Positions 36,111 through 45,200 of a stretch of DNA of 64,000 bases are shown one piece after another; positions within the stretch are counted from its first letter, which is position 1, and the number at the start of each line of letters is the position of its first letter. The stretch comes from Spirochaetaceae bacterium (GTDB taxonomy: Bacteria; Spirochaetota; Spirochaetia; Treponematales; Breznakiellaceae). Below the pieces are notes generated by a model. It searched no databases. It had not been told where the DNA came from and was given only the letters and a program-made list of their open reading frames with translations. The translations under genes and the position numbers were made by a program. The stretch spans positions 1-64,000 of the forward strand of contig JAITKV010000029.1 in assembly GCA_031278215.1 (NCBI GenBank), in the 5' to 3' direction.

Positions 36111-36276
36111 AGGTAACTCCATAACACAGCATAACACAAAGCGTTTTCTTTTGCCATGCAAAAAATCAGGGCCCGGAAATCGCCGCGGTAAAATTCCCGC
36201 GCCCCTGGCCGCGGTCGCAGGCGGACCCGTGGGCCCCCGGGTATTCCGGGACGCCCGGCGGCGGGAGCCTTGCGTC

Positions 36277-36639
36277 CTACTCCCCGATTACCGTCTTTAT
36301 CTTTTCAAGCAGTATGTCTTTTTCGATGGGCTTTTTTATATAGCCTTCTACCCCCAGGTTAAGGGCCTTGGAGACGGTCTTAAAATCCGATTCGGAAGAC
36401 ACAAAAATTACCGGGGTATTTTCGTACCACACCTGCGTTTTTATGTATTTAAGGAATTCTATGCCGTTCATTCCGGGCATTAAAATGTCCAGTAAGATAA
36501 GGTCAAACTTGGTGCTGTGTAAAAGAGAGAATGCCTTGGTGGTGGTTTTGGCGGGATAAACCGCATACTTACCGCCAAGAAAGTCCGCAATAATATTGAT
36601 AACCTCAGGCTGGTCATCCACGGTTAAAATTTTCTTCAT
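36277..36639 (-). CDS. Response regulator, single receiver domain (CheY-like)
   Basis: A 120-residue receiver domain with no output domain. The acidic pocket is at residues 7-8 (VDDQPE), the phospho-acceptor Asp lies in LILLDILMPGMNG (near residue 52), and the conserved Lys is in IKKPIEKD. Its start overlaps the stop of the hybrid kinase (ATGA), so the two are translationally coupled and probably form a phosphorelay in which this protein is the diffusible output or sink. Confidence 0.93.
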   Translation of the reverse strand: MKKILTVDDQPEVINIIADFLGGKYAVYPAKTTTKAFSLLHSTKFDLILLDILMPGMNGIEFLKYIKTQVWYENTPVIFVSSESDFKTVSKALNLGVEGYIKKPIEKDILLEKIKTVIGE

Positions 36640-39515
36640 CCTATACCCCTCATGTGTTTAAACGCTTTTTCTAATTGGGTCCGTATCTTCCGGGCCTTTT
36701 CCGCCGCCTCGTCGTAGTCCAGGGACCGGACAAGGCCAAGGATCTCTGCCAGGGCTTCCTCGAAGCCGGCCGCAGCGTCCGCCGCAGCGTCCGCCGTAGC
36801 GGATGCGGCCGGCGCATCGCCGGCGAGCCGCAGGCCCTCCAGTTCCCCTGCTGCGGCCTTGATCCGGCCCGCATGGCCTTCTTCACAGGCTTCGGCAAAT
36901 GCGGCGAGTTTTAGCGCCATATCCGCCGCTCCGGTTTCAAGCTTCTCTTCCGCGTCCTCTTTCGCAAAAAGCGATGTGCCGCGAAGGGATGCGTTAAATT
37001 CCGCCAAGGCCGAACAATAGGCCTCTGTTTCCTCCAGGCAGGCCGATTTATCCTTCCCCTTGGAAACCTCTTCCAGTTTCTTGCCCCATTCGGAAAGGGT
37101 CTCTGCTCCGATGGTGGCGCAGATCCCCTTGTAGGCGTGGACCTGTACAGTGTAGGACTCCCAGTCTTCTGCGGCAAGGCTCCCGCGGATTATTTGCAGG
37201 CCCCTTTCTACACCGGCGGAGAATTGTTTTAGCGTGGACGCATAGGTATCAAAGCGCTCCCCCGCGTAATGGAGCCCCCGGTTGATCGCCAGTCCGTCGA
37301 TTTTTGCCAGTTCCCTGCGGATCTTCAGTTCCCGAACGTCTTGTTCCTTTGGCCGGCCCTGGACATCCGCCGTTTTAGCCAGGGTGTATTTTCCCCGGGG
37401 CAGAAATTTCTTTAGCGCCGCGTTTAAGGCCGCCGGCTCTATGGGCTTAGAGACAAAGCCGTTCATGCCCGAGGAAAGAAAGAGTTCTTCGGAGCCCTGC
37501 ACGGCGTTGGCGGAAAGGGCCACAATGGGCATGGACCGGTAGGGAGAATCTTCCGCCGGTCCCAGGGAACGGATCCGCTTTGTCGTTTCGGCGCCGTCCA
37601 AATCGGGCATCATGTGATCCATAAAAACTATATCATAGGGATGGTTTTCTCTTACGCTTTCCCGGATCTTCTTTATGGCCTCAAAACCCCCGGCCGCGGT
37701 TTCTGCATTAATGCCGTGTTTTGTAAGAAAACCCAGGGCCACCGTCAGGTTTACGGGGACATCGTCTACCACCAGCACCCGGACCCCTTTGCTGGCGGTT
37801 ACGACGGGAATGTTGCCGGTTTTTTCAACCTTATTCGGGTCTCCTTCTATCAGGGGCAGATACACCGTAAACTCGGAACCGGCGCCGTATACGCTTGACA
37901 CCGTAACCCGACCGTTCATCATGGTAACCAGGTTTTTGGTAATGGCCAGCCCCAGCCCCGTTCCCATGATGCCCCGGTTTTTCCGGGTGTCCAACTGTTG
38001 AAAACTGCCAAAGAGTTTGGAAATATCTTCTTTTTTTATGCCGATCCCCGAGTCTTTAATCCTTGCCACCAGGTATCCGTTTTCGTCAAAAAGGGTCCGC
38101 ACCCCGTCGGCCTTTCGTTTTCCCCGGAAAAGGCCAAAGAAAACATAACCCTTTTTTGTGTATTTAACCGCGTTGTTCACAATGTTGGTAAAGATCTGCC
38201 TTACCCGGATTTCATCGCCGTAGAGGATCTCCGGCACAGCCTGGTCAAAGACCCACCGGAATTCCAGGCTCTTTCCCCGGGCGATAAATTCGCACATGGA
38301 GGCGATATCGTCAAAGAGATTGCGCATGTTGTAGTGGACCGGTACAAGCTCAAGTTTTCCCGCCTCGATTTTTGAAAAATCCAAAATATCATTGATGATC
38401 GTAAGAAGCGACTGGGACATATTTTTAATGCCCTCGAAATATCCCTTTTGCAGGGAAGAAAGATTTTCCGTGGGCATTAGATCGCTCATGCCGATGATAG
38501 CATTCATGGGGGTGCGGATTTCATGGCTCATGGTGGCCAGGAACCGGCTCTTTGCTATGGTGGCCTGTTCCGCGTCTATCCGGGCCCGGTCAATATAGGT
38601 AACATCGTCAAGGTAGATATAGCGGCCGGCGGCGTTGTTTCCCAGTTTGCTGCTGACGACGGAAAAATGCCGTACCTCTCCGTTTATTTCGATCTCCTTA
38701 AGCGACGACACCGATTCCTCCGAAATAAGAATGTCCCCTATCATAAGCTTTACGTCCATATTGCGAAAAAGATCCATCACCGGACGGCCCAGGGTTAGGG
38801 AAGGATTATCAACGCGGGCAAATTCCGCCATGCTCTTGCTTATCTGGGTAATACAGTTAAGTTCGTCAAGGATAACTATCATCATCGGCGTTGCATTCAT
38901 CAATGTCATAAAGGTTTCGGTGGTTCTAACCGCTTCGGATCCCTGGCGGCTCACAAAGCGGACGATCAGGTAAAGAAGAATAGAAGAAAAGATCATCACT
39001 ACCCCGTGGACCTCAAGACTTGAATACGGAGCGTACCGGCCCGCGGTCTCCAGGGGTATGCGGAAGTAAATAAAAACAAGATTGATGATATTGGTGATCA
39101 CCAGGTACTGCGCCAGGCGCCGCCGGTTGTTGTAAACCGTGGCGATACAGCAGATTCCCAGGTAAACCGTAAAAAAGTAGGACCCCTCGTGGTTGATAAG
39201 AACCACCGCATTAAAGACTATGTACAAAAGGAAAGGACAAAAGAACGCCGCGTCCAGAATTTTCTTTAGGGGGCCCTGAATAATAAACAGGAGTATGAGG
39301 GTGCACACCCCCATGAATAAAACCACCTGGAAATGAAAAATATTTTCTGTTTGCAGCGCATTCCGCATCCGGAAAAACACGTACAAAAAAGCGGCAAGAA
39401 AAACGGTAAAGTTTGCAGTCTTGTAGTACTGTGATTCCGAGGTCTCTGCGGTCCTGCCGATCCGCTTCGGTATAAATTTGCCCGCCGCCGGGCCCTCCTG
39501 CTTATTTTGCATCAT
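36636..39515 (-). CDS. Hybrid histidine kinase with receiver and HPt domains
   Basis: A 959-residue kinase. The N-terminal region (about residues 35-190) has several membrane segments, without a large periplasmic domain. A PAS-like stretch (205-310) precedes HisKA with His331 in MSHEIRTPMNAIIG. Then come the HATPase domain (NIVNNAVKYTKKG, GTGLGLAITKNL), a receiver (VLVVDDVPVN...IVFMDHMMPDLDG) and a C-terminal HPt domain (VHAYKGICATIGAETLSEW). The region after HPt is rich in Ala. The start at ATG 39515 or 39512 overlaps the stop of the lipid kinase gene by 14 nt, and the stop overlaps the CheY-like gene. A complete phosphorelay is thus encoded in two genes. Confidence 0.92.
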   Translation of the reverse strand: MMQNKQEGPAAGKFIPKRIGRTAETSESQYYKTANFTVFLAAFLYVFFRMRNALQTENIFHFQVVLFMGVCTLILLFIIQGPLKKILDAAFFCPFLLYIVFNAVVLINHEGSYFFTVYLGICCIATVYNNRRRLAQYLVITNIINLVFIYFRIPLETAGRYAPYSSLEVHGVVMIFSSILLYLIVRFVSRQGSEAVRTTETFMTLMNATPMMIVILDELNCITQISKSMAEFARVDNPSLTLGRPVMDLFRNMDVKLMIGDILISEESVSSLKEIEINGEVRHFSVVSSKLGNNAAGRYIYLDDVTYIDRARIDAEQATIAKSRFLATMSHEIRTPMNAIIGMSDLMPTENLSSLQKGYFEGIKNMSQSLLTIINDILDFSKIEAGKLELVPVHYNMRNLFDDIASMCEFIARGKSLEFRWVFDQAVPEILYGDEIRVRQIFTNIVNNAVKYTKKGYVFFGLFRGKRKADGVRTLFDENGYLVARIKDSGIGIKKEDISKLFGSFQQLDTRKNRGIMGTGLGLAITKNLVTMMNGRVTVSSVYGAGSEFTVYLPLIEGDPNKVEKTGNIPVVTASKGVRVLVVDDVPVNLTVALGFLTKHGINAETAAGGFEAIKKIRESVRENHPYDIVFMDHMMPDLDGAETTKRIRSLGPAEDSPYRSMPIVALSANAVQGSEELFLSSGMNGFVSKPIEPAALNAALKKFLPRGKYTLAKTADVQGRPKEQDVRELKIRRELAKIDGLAINRGLHYAGERFDTYASTLKQFSAGVERGLQIIRGSLAAEDWESYTVQVHAYKGICATIGAETLSEWGKKLEEVSKGKDKSACLEETEAYCSALAEFNASLRGTSLFAKEDAEEKLETGAADMALKLAAFAEACEEGHAGRIKAAAGELEGLRLAGDAPAASATADAAADAAAGFEEALAEILGLVRSLDYDEAAEKARKIRTQLEKAFKHMRGIG

Positions 39516-40548
39516 AGGACCCCCAATGTTTAAAGGGCATTCCGTCCACCGCCGCAATACGAACCGCCCGGGGCGCCACGCGGATATTAAAGGCGGTGTC
39601 AAAAAAAACCTCCCCGTCCAGGCTGATGCACAGGGGCCGGTCCGAACTTATCGAGACAGACCGTACCCGCCGGTAAAGGTAGTTTTCGGGGAATTTTCCG
39701 TGCTGGCCCTTTAGGTAATAGGGCATACGGCGCAGGCTCTTTAGCAGGGAAGACTTCCGGTAAATTACCATGTCCAGAACGCCGTCGTCGGGCACGGCCT
39801 CGGGTATTACCCGCTTGTTTATGGGATATCCGGGATTGTTGGCAATGTGGATAAGGCTCATGGGGCCTTCGAGTTTTTCGTCATCCATCTGTACCTGGTA
39901 GTACTGCCCCATGGTATCCGCGTCAAACAGTTCCAGGACCCCGGCAATTCTGTAGATCCCTTCGGTTACCGCAGGAAAGCGGCGGCGGATACGCCAAAGC
40001 GTCTTAAACGCCGCATAGGACTTAAGCGTTGCCATCCCTTCAAATCCCAGGGCGCAGGCATTAAGCGCGTAGATGCCGCCGCAGTCGATAAGGTCCGTGG
40101 GGATTACCGGGGCGTCTATCTGTTTCTGGATGTTCCGCATCCGGGGAATAAGTTCCACCCCCCCAAAGGACTGGGTAAAATCGCTTCCGGTTCCGTAGGG
40201 AACAATGGCCAGTTCCGCATTGGGAAGCTCCGCAATCCCGTTCAGGCAGGAAAAAACCAAGCCGTCCCCGCCAATGGCGTAGATCCGGACCGGCGTTTTC
40301 ATAAGGGCCATGTATTTTCGGATCACGATAATCGGATCCCGGGGAAACCGGGAAATGTGAATGGCGTAGGGACTGGAAATCGAGTAGGGGTTTGGCAGAA
40401 CCGGCACTACATCGCCGAAAAATTGACGGGCCGCCAGGGGGCCGTCGAAACAGCGGACTATTTCGGCTATAACCCGGTTAATTTCTCTGAAACCTAAGAA
40501 TGACCGGGGATTAATAATAAACAGATGTTTTTTTGAAAAGATCGCCAC
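39502..40548 (-). CDS. Diacylglycerol kinase-family lipid kinase
   Basis: A 348-residue member of the DAGK/YegS/NAD-kinase-like family. Key motifs are INPRSFLG at the N-terminus, YAIGGDGLVFSCLNGI (the GGDG loop), IVPYGTGSDFTQSFGG and the C-terminal VPDDGVLDMVIY. It would phosphorylate diacylglycerol or a related lipid. The start is GTG at 40548 with GGAAAG nearby. The gene overlaps the start of the hybrid kinase, so lipid signalling and this kinase are cotranscribed, an unusual partnership. Confidence 0.85.
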   Translation of the reverse strand: MAIFSKKHLFIINPRSFLGFREINRVIAEIVRCFDGPLAARQFFGDVVPVLPNPYSISSPYAIHISRFPRDPIIVIRKYMALMKTPVRIYAIGGDGLVFSCLNGIAELPNAELAIVPYGTGSDFTQSFGGVELIPRMRNIQKQIDAPVIPTDLIDCGGIYALNACALGFEGMATLKSYAAFKTLWRIRRRFPAVTEGIYRIAGVLELFDADTMGQYYQVQMDDEKLEGPMSLIHIANNPGYPINKRVIPEAVPDDGVLDMVIYRKSSLLKSLRRMPYYLKGQHGKFPENYLYRRVRSVSISSDRPLCISLDGEVFFDTAFNIRVAPRAVRIAAVDGMPFKHWGSYDAK

Positions 40549-40765
40549 CGCTTTCCAGCCTGGTATGTATTATGGGCGGAATAGATCGTCTTGTCAATTT
40601 ATAATTGGCCCTATACCCGGCCCCGGCGGCGCCGGGGAGTCCCGGCGGCGCCGGAGTCCCGGCGGCGCCGGCGGCCTGTGGCCGCGGCCACAGGCCGAAA
40701 CTTCCGGAAACTCAAGCGGGGTTTCCGGAGGTTCCCTCAAGTTAATCAGCGGTTCCCTAAAGCCT
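40549..40765. other. GC-rich repeat gap upstream of the lipid kinase
   Basis: The gap holds direct CCGGCGGCGCCGG repeats (40622-40672) and a perfect 24-bp palindrome at 40673-40696 with a GGCCTGTG arm. A further hairpin, CCGGAAAC (40704-40711) with GTTTCCGG (40721-40728), lies after the minus-strand rlpA stop and may terminate it. No gene is visible. Confidence 0.65.
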
Positions 40766-41788
40766 CTAGGGCGCGGGGCTTTCTTCTTTTATAATCGCTT
40801 CCCGGAATCCCGCCTGTCCAAGCTTTTCCGCCACGGACCGGAGGTCGGCGTTTTTTATGCCGGAAAGCACAACCCGGTAATATTCGTTGTACTTTTCATA
40901 GGCCGGATTAAGGCCCGCGTTTTTAAGCTTTTCGAAGGCGTCCACGGCATTGCGGGGCTGGATATACGCCCCTACCTGGATGCGGTATAGCTTTGCGCCG
41001 TCCCCGCCGGGAATTGAACCCCTGAGCAGGGCCGGCGTTCCGCTTTGGGGAAGCGAAATTTCCGCGGCCCGAATATCCGGGGCGGCGGATCCCGGCGCCA
41101 GGTCTGAATAGGACTCCACCGGCGCAGGCCGAATTTGCAGCACTTCGCCGTTTTGGGCGGGCCATGGCGTTCCCTGCGCCGCCGAGGCCGGCGCCGCCGG
41201 GGCCGGCGCCGCCCCCTGGGCGGAGGCGGGCTGCGGCTGCGCTGCCGCCGCCGGGGCCGGGGCCGCCGGGGCTGCCGGGGCCGGGGCCGCGGGCTGCGCT
41301 GCCGGCGCCGGGGCCGGCGCCGCCGGGGCCAGGGCCGCGGGCTGCGGCGCCCCGCCGACCCCGGTTCCCGAAGAAAGGGTATTCCGGAGGGGCAGACTTA
41401 GCTCCTGAAGGCTTTCCACGATCACCGGGGCCGTTCCCGTGCGGATCATGTCAAGTTCCTGGGCCGCGGTCCGGGAAAGGTCCAGGATCCGTTCCGCCAC
41501 AAAGGGCCCCCGGTCGTTTACCCGGACGATCACCGATTTATTGTTGTGCCTGTTGGTAATTTTAAGCATGGTTCCGAAGGGCAGTATCGGATGGGCCGCG
41601 GTGAGCCGGGTATCGTCAAAGATCTCTCCCGAAGCGGTGGGCCGCCCGTTAAATTCCCCCCCATACCAGGATGCGATCCCTTCCTGGTAAAAAATTCCCC
41701 GGGTAATTTCCCCGGTTCTAACGGCGGGCTGGGCAAAAAGTATCAGCGCCGGCACATGCAGCGCCACTATAAGGCTTATTCTTTTCAT
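40766..41788 (-). CDS. rlpA: Septal ring lytic transglycosylase RlpA with SPOR domain
   Basis: A 340-residue exported protein. A signal peptide (MKRISLIVALHVPALILFAQ) is followed by a double-psi beta-barrel with GIASWYGGEFNGRPTASGE, FGTMLKITN and VIVRVNDRGPF, as in RlpA peptidoglycan hydrolases of the septum. A long Ala/Pro-rich linker (about residues 150-215) leads to a C-terminal SPOR domain (LYRIQVGAYIQPRNAVDAFEKL) that binds denuded glycan strands. ATG 41788 lies 31 nt downstream of uvrB, so cotranscription is likely. The linker DNA is highly repetitive (GCCGGGGCC-type). Confidence 0.9.
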   Translation of the reverse strand: MKRISLIVALHVPALILFAQPAVRTGEITRGIFYQEGIASWYGGEFNGRPTASGEIFDDTRLTAAHPILPFGTMLKITNRHNNKSVIVRVNDRGPFVAERILDLSRTAAQELDMIRTGTAPVIVESLQELSLPLRNTLSSGTGVGGAPQPAALAPAAPAPAPAAQPAAPAPAAPAAPAPAAAAQPQPASAQGAAPAPAAPASAAQGTPWPAQNGEVLQIRPAPVESYSDLAPGSAAPDIRAAEISLPQSGTPALLRGSIPGGDGAKLYRIQVGAYIQPRNAVDAFEKLKNAGLNPAYEKYNEYYRVVLSGIKNADLRSVAEKLGQAGFREAIIKEESPAP

Positions 41789-41819
41789 ACCCCCAATATC
41801 GGCATTTATAAGCCCCGGG

Positions 41820-43856
41820 TTAATCGGGCGCCACGGACTTGATCCGCTGAATTTCGTCCCGAATAACCGCGGCTTCTTCAAATTCCAGCCTTTTGGCATG
41901 TTCCAGCATTTCGTCTTCCAGGGCCTTTACCAGTTGTTTTCGTTGGGCGGGAATTAGGACATTAAAGGAATTTTTAAGCACCCCCATCGAAGAGGACGCC
42001 GCGGCCGCGGCTTCTTCCGTGCGCCGTTCAAGGATATGGGCTACCGCCTTTTTTACCGTCGAGGGGGTAATACCGTGCCGGATGTTGTAGTTTTGCTGTA
42101 CCTCCCGGCGCCGGTTTGTTTCCGCGATGGCCGCTTCCATGGCGTCGCTGATCCTGTCGGCGTACATAATAACCTTTCCCGCGGCGTTCCGGGCGGCCCG
42201 GCCTATGATCTGGACCAGGCTGGTAAGGGACCGGAGGAAACCGAGCTTGTCGGCGTCCAGAATCGCAATAAAAGAAACCTCCGGCAGGTCAATGCCCTCT
42301 CTAAGCAGGTTAATTCCCACCAGAACGTCAAAGTCCCCGGCCCTTAGGGCGGTAAGAATTTCCACCCGTTCAATGGTTTCCACTTCGCTGTGGATGTAGC
42401 GGATCCGCAGCCCCAGGCCGGAAAGGTAATCCGTTAAATCCTCGGCCATTTTCTTTGTCAGGGTTAAAATCAAGGATCGTTCCCCGGCCTTAACGCGTTT
42501 TTGCAGTTCCCGGTAGATGTCTTCCATTTGCCCTTCGCTGGGCCGTACTTCGATTTCCGGATCCAAAAGTCCCGTGGGCCGGATAAGCTGTTCCACCACC
42601 CGCTGGGATTTTTCCAGTTCCGCCTTGCCCGGCGTGGCAGAGACAAAAACCGTGGGGCCCAGCCGTTCTTCGAATTCTTCGTAGCGCAGGGGCCTGTTGT
42701 CCAGGGCGCAGGGCAGACGAAAACCGTAATCCACCAGATTTTGCTTGCGGGACCGGTCCCCGGCGTACATGGCCCCTATTTGAGGCAGGGTAACATGGCT
42801 TTCGTCGATAAAGGTAAGATGCCCCGGAGAACCGCCGGGGGTTTTGGGCAGGTAGTCGATCAGGGTGTCCGGAGGTTCCCCGCTTTTGCGCCCCGCCAGG
42901 GGCGCCGAATAGTTTTCGATCCCCGGACAGTACCCTATTTCGCTAAGCATTTCCAGATCGTATTCCACCCTGGTTTTTAACCGTTCCGCCTCCAGGTCCT
43001 TCCCCTCTTTTTTAAGCGCCCCGTAACGCGCGGCCAGTTCGTTCTTGATGGACCCCAGGGCCCTTTGGACCATGTCGTCCGGCAAGACAAATTGTTTGGC
43101 GGGGTAGATTACCGCCCGCTCCAGGTCTTCCAGGATCTTTCCGGAAACCGGCTCAAAGCGGCGGATCCGCCTTATCCTGTCCCAGTCCAGGTCTACCCGG
43201 TAAGCTTCTTCCATGTACGCGGGGTAAATTTCCAGAATATCCCCCCGGCGGCGAAAGCGCCCCCGCTCCAGGACCGCGTCATTCCGCTCGTACTGAAGTT
43301 CCACAAAGCGGCGAAGCAGGGCGTCGGGATCCACCCTGTCCCCCAGGGCAAATTGGGCGGTCATCTCCCGGTATACCTCCGGGGTGGCCAGGCCGTAGAT
43401 GCAGGAAACCGTGGCCACGATGATCACGTCTTCCCGCTCCATAAGGCTTCTGGTGGCGCTAAGCCTAAGCCGCTCAATTTCGCCGTTAATCGAGGCGTCT
43501 TTTTCTATATAAATATCCCGGCTTACCACATAGGCTTCGGGCTGGTAATAATCGTAGTACGAGACAAAATATTCCACCGCATTGCGGGGAAAAAAGCCCT
43601 TAAATTCCCTAAAAAGCTGGGCCGCGAGGGTCTTATTATGGCTAATCACCAGGGTGGGCTTCTGCACCGCCTCGATAATCTTGGCCATGATAAAGGTTTT
43701 TCCCGACCCCGTTACCCCCCGAAGGGTCTGGAAACGGCTGCCGGCGCTAATTCCTTCTGCCAATGCGGCAATGGCCTTTTCCTGGCCCCCCGCGGGGTTA
43801 AAGGAAGCGCTTACGGTAAAGGGATGCACGGGAACCTCCGGTAGTAGTATAGTCAT
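41820..43856 (-). CDS. uvrB: Excinuclease ABC subunit B
   Basis: A 678-residue UvrB, the damage-verifying helicase-like subunit of nucleotide-excision repair. Walker A is GVTGSGKT, the damage-reading beta-hairpin is YYDYYQPEAYV, DESHVTLPQ is the helicase motif, and the C-terminal UVR domain (KQLVKALEDEMLEHAKRLEFEEAAVIRDEI) binds UvrC. The length matches the family. I choose ATG 43856; the in-frame extension upstream covers a promoter region. It is divergent from the lipoprotein operon, and no uvrA or uvrC is in the window. Confidence 0.97.
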   Translation of the reverse strand: MTILLPEVPVHPFTVSASFNPAGGQEKAIAALAEGISAGSRFQTLRGVTGSGKTFIMAKIIEAVQKPTLVISHNKTLAAQLFREFKGFFPRNAVEYFVSYYDYYQPEAYVVSRDIYIEKDASINGEIERLRLSATRSLMEREDVIIVATVSCIYGLATPEVYREMTAQFALGDRVDPDALLRRFVELQYERNDAVLERGRFRRRGDILEIYPAYMEEAYRVDLDWDRIRRIRRFEPVSGKILEDLERAVIYPAKQFVLPDDMVQRALGSIKNELAARYGALKKEGKDLEAERLKTRVEYDLEMLSEIGYCPGIENYSAPLAGRKSGEPPDTLIDYLPKTPGGSPGHLTFIDESHVTLPQIGAMYAGDRSRKQNLVDYGFRLPCALDNRPLRYEEFEERLGPTVFVSATPGKAELEKSQRVVEQLIRPTGLLDPEIEVRPSEGQMEDIYRELQKRVKAGERSLILTLTKKMAEDLTDYLSGLGLRIRYIHSEVETIERVEILTALRAGDFDVLVGINLLREGIDLPEVSFIAILDADKLGFLRSLTSLVQIIGRAARNAAGKVIMYADRISDAMEAAIAETNRRREVQQNYNIRHGITPSTVKKAVAHILERRTEEAAAAASSSMGVLKNSFNVLIPAQRKQLVKALEDEMLEHAKRLEFEEAAVIRDEIQRIKSVAPD

Positions 43857-43895
43857 CCCCGGCCGCAAGAACAATGGCGGATCCGAAAACCCGCA

Positions 43896-43925
43896 TTGAC
43901 AAGGGGTTTTTAGAGGGATTATAAT
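43896..43925 (+). promoter_or_regulatory. Promoter of the lipoprotein/AAA operon
   Basis: TTGACA at 43896-43901 and TATAAT at 43920-43925, both exact, separated by 18 nt. The start is expected near 43932, before GGAGGAG and ATG 43955. No further promoter of this quality is seen in the following five genes. Confidence 0.85.
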
Positions 43926-43954
43926 TAGGAATATACATAGGGAGGAGTTTAGAC

Positions 43955-44533
43955 ATGAAAAAATTATGTATGGCATGGCTGGCCTTAGCGGTCTTGGCAG
44001 TCTTTGGATGCAAGTCAAAGCCGGAATCCTACGAAAACGATCCCCGATCAAAGATTATCGGGGCCGAAGGTATTCCCCGGCCGGAATGGATGAACAAAAC
44101 CCCCAAATCGGATGATATTTATTACGTGGTGGGTGACGGCCGGGACGCCACCACGGATACGGTAAAACGCAACCTGGCCCGGGCCGACGCCCTGGCAAAA
44201 CTTTCACAGTGGAAAAGCGCGGTGGTGGCGGATACGATGAAAAACTACATCGAGGAAGGGGGAACCATCGGGAACACCCAAACCTTAATGCGCTTTGAAC
44301 AGGCCACCGTTACCCGGTCTACGGCGAATGTGTCGGGCTTTGATCAGGAAGAATACTGGGTGGATCAAGCGGGGGTGTACCATATCCTGTATTCGTACCC
44401 CAAAGATAATTTGGCAGGCGACTTTAAGACCACCGTTTCTGAATTTCAACGGAACGAAGCCGCCGCCTTCGCGGAATTTAAGGCCGACGAAGCCTTCCGG
44501 TATCTGGAAGCGCAGCTGGATAAACACGAATAA
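43955..44533 (+). CDS. LPP20-family lipoprotein
   Basis: A 192-residue lipoprotein (lipid-acceptor Cys19 in VFGCKSK). The mature part fits the LPP20 family: PRPEWMNKTP, DDIYYVVGDGRD, then a helical run KRNLARADALAKLSQW and MRFEQATVTRSTANVSGF, with EEYWVDQAGVYHILYSYP. Family members are outer-membrane-associated lipoproteins of unclear activity. It is the first gene of an operon with LpoB-like, COG3014-like and second LPP20-like lipoproteins. Confidence 0.85.
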   Translation: MKKLCMAWLALAVLAVFGCKSKPESYENDPRSKIIGAEGIPRPEWMNKTPKSDDIYYVVGDGRDATTDTVKRNLARADALAKLSQWKSAVVADTMKNYIEEGGTIGNTQTLMRFEQATVTRSTANVSGFDQEEYWVDQAGVYHILYSYPKDNLAGDFKTTVSEFQRNEAAAFAEFKADEAFRYLEAQLDKHE

Positions 44534-44580
44534 GCTCGCGCGTATATAGCCTGAGTCTGCAAGATAAAAGAGGAGTTGGT

Positions 44581-45186
44581 ATGAAAAAAAGGCTGTATCT
44601 GCTTTCTTGTCTGGCGGCGGTGTTCTTTTTAGCTTCCTGCAAACATTCGGTAAGCCGGGTTGATGCGGACACCCGCATAGATTTAAGCGGGTACTGGAAC
44701 GATACGGACCTGCGGCTTGCCAGCGACGCCCTTATTAAGGCGTGTCTTGAAACTCCCCGGTTAAATCAATTTGCCGCCGCCCGGGGCAGGCTGCCGGTGA
44801 TTATCGTGGGAAACTTTAAGAACGCCAGCGATGAACATATGGATCCGTCCATCCTTTCCCAGCGCCTGGAGGCTTCTATTTTAAACAGCGGCAGGGCCGA
44901 ATTTGCCGCCTCCGGGGATCTTCGCCAGCAAATCCGGGGGGAACGGGCGGATCAGCAGCAGGGTTATACAAGCGATGAAACCATAGCAAAGCTGGGCAAA
45001 GAAGTGGGGGCGGATTTTATTCTTACGGGGTCGGTAAAAACCATTGTGGACCGCTACGACAAAACCGCCACCAGAAGCTACTTTATCACCGCGGAACTAA
45101 CCGACATTACCACCAGCATCCGGGTTTGGATTGGCGAGTATAACGAGATAAAAAAAGTTATCAGGAACCCTTCGGTTAAACCCTAG
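44581..45186 (+). CDS. LpoB-like penicillin-binding-protein activator
   Basis: A 201-residue lipoprotein (Cys20 in FFLASCKHS). It carries the LpoB-type domain: LPVIIVGNFKNASDEHMD, ILSQRLEASILNSGRAEF, GKEVGADFILTGSVKTI and the SYFITAELTDITTS strand. LpoB stimulates the peptidoglycan synthase PBP1b from the outer membrane in enterobacteria; a similar envelope role is plausible here. ATG follows AGAGGAG. The next gene begins 15 nt after the stop. Confidence 0.85.
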   Translation: MKKRLYLLSCLAAVFFLASCKHSVSRVDADTRIDLSGYWNDTDLRLASDALIKACLETPRLNQFAAARGRLPVIIVGNFKNASDEHMDPSILSQRLEASILNSGRAEFAASGDLRQQIRGERADQQQGYTSDETIAKLGKEVGADFILTGSVKTIVDRYDKTATRSYFITAELTDITTSIRVWIGEYNEIKKVIRNPSVKP

Positions 45187-45200
45187 GGCGGGAATTTAAT

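Noticed and set aside
41135-41401. Arg-rich frame opposite rlpA
   Set aside because: Antisense shadow of the Ala/Pro linker of RlpA; composition explains it.
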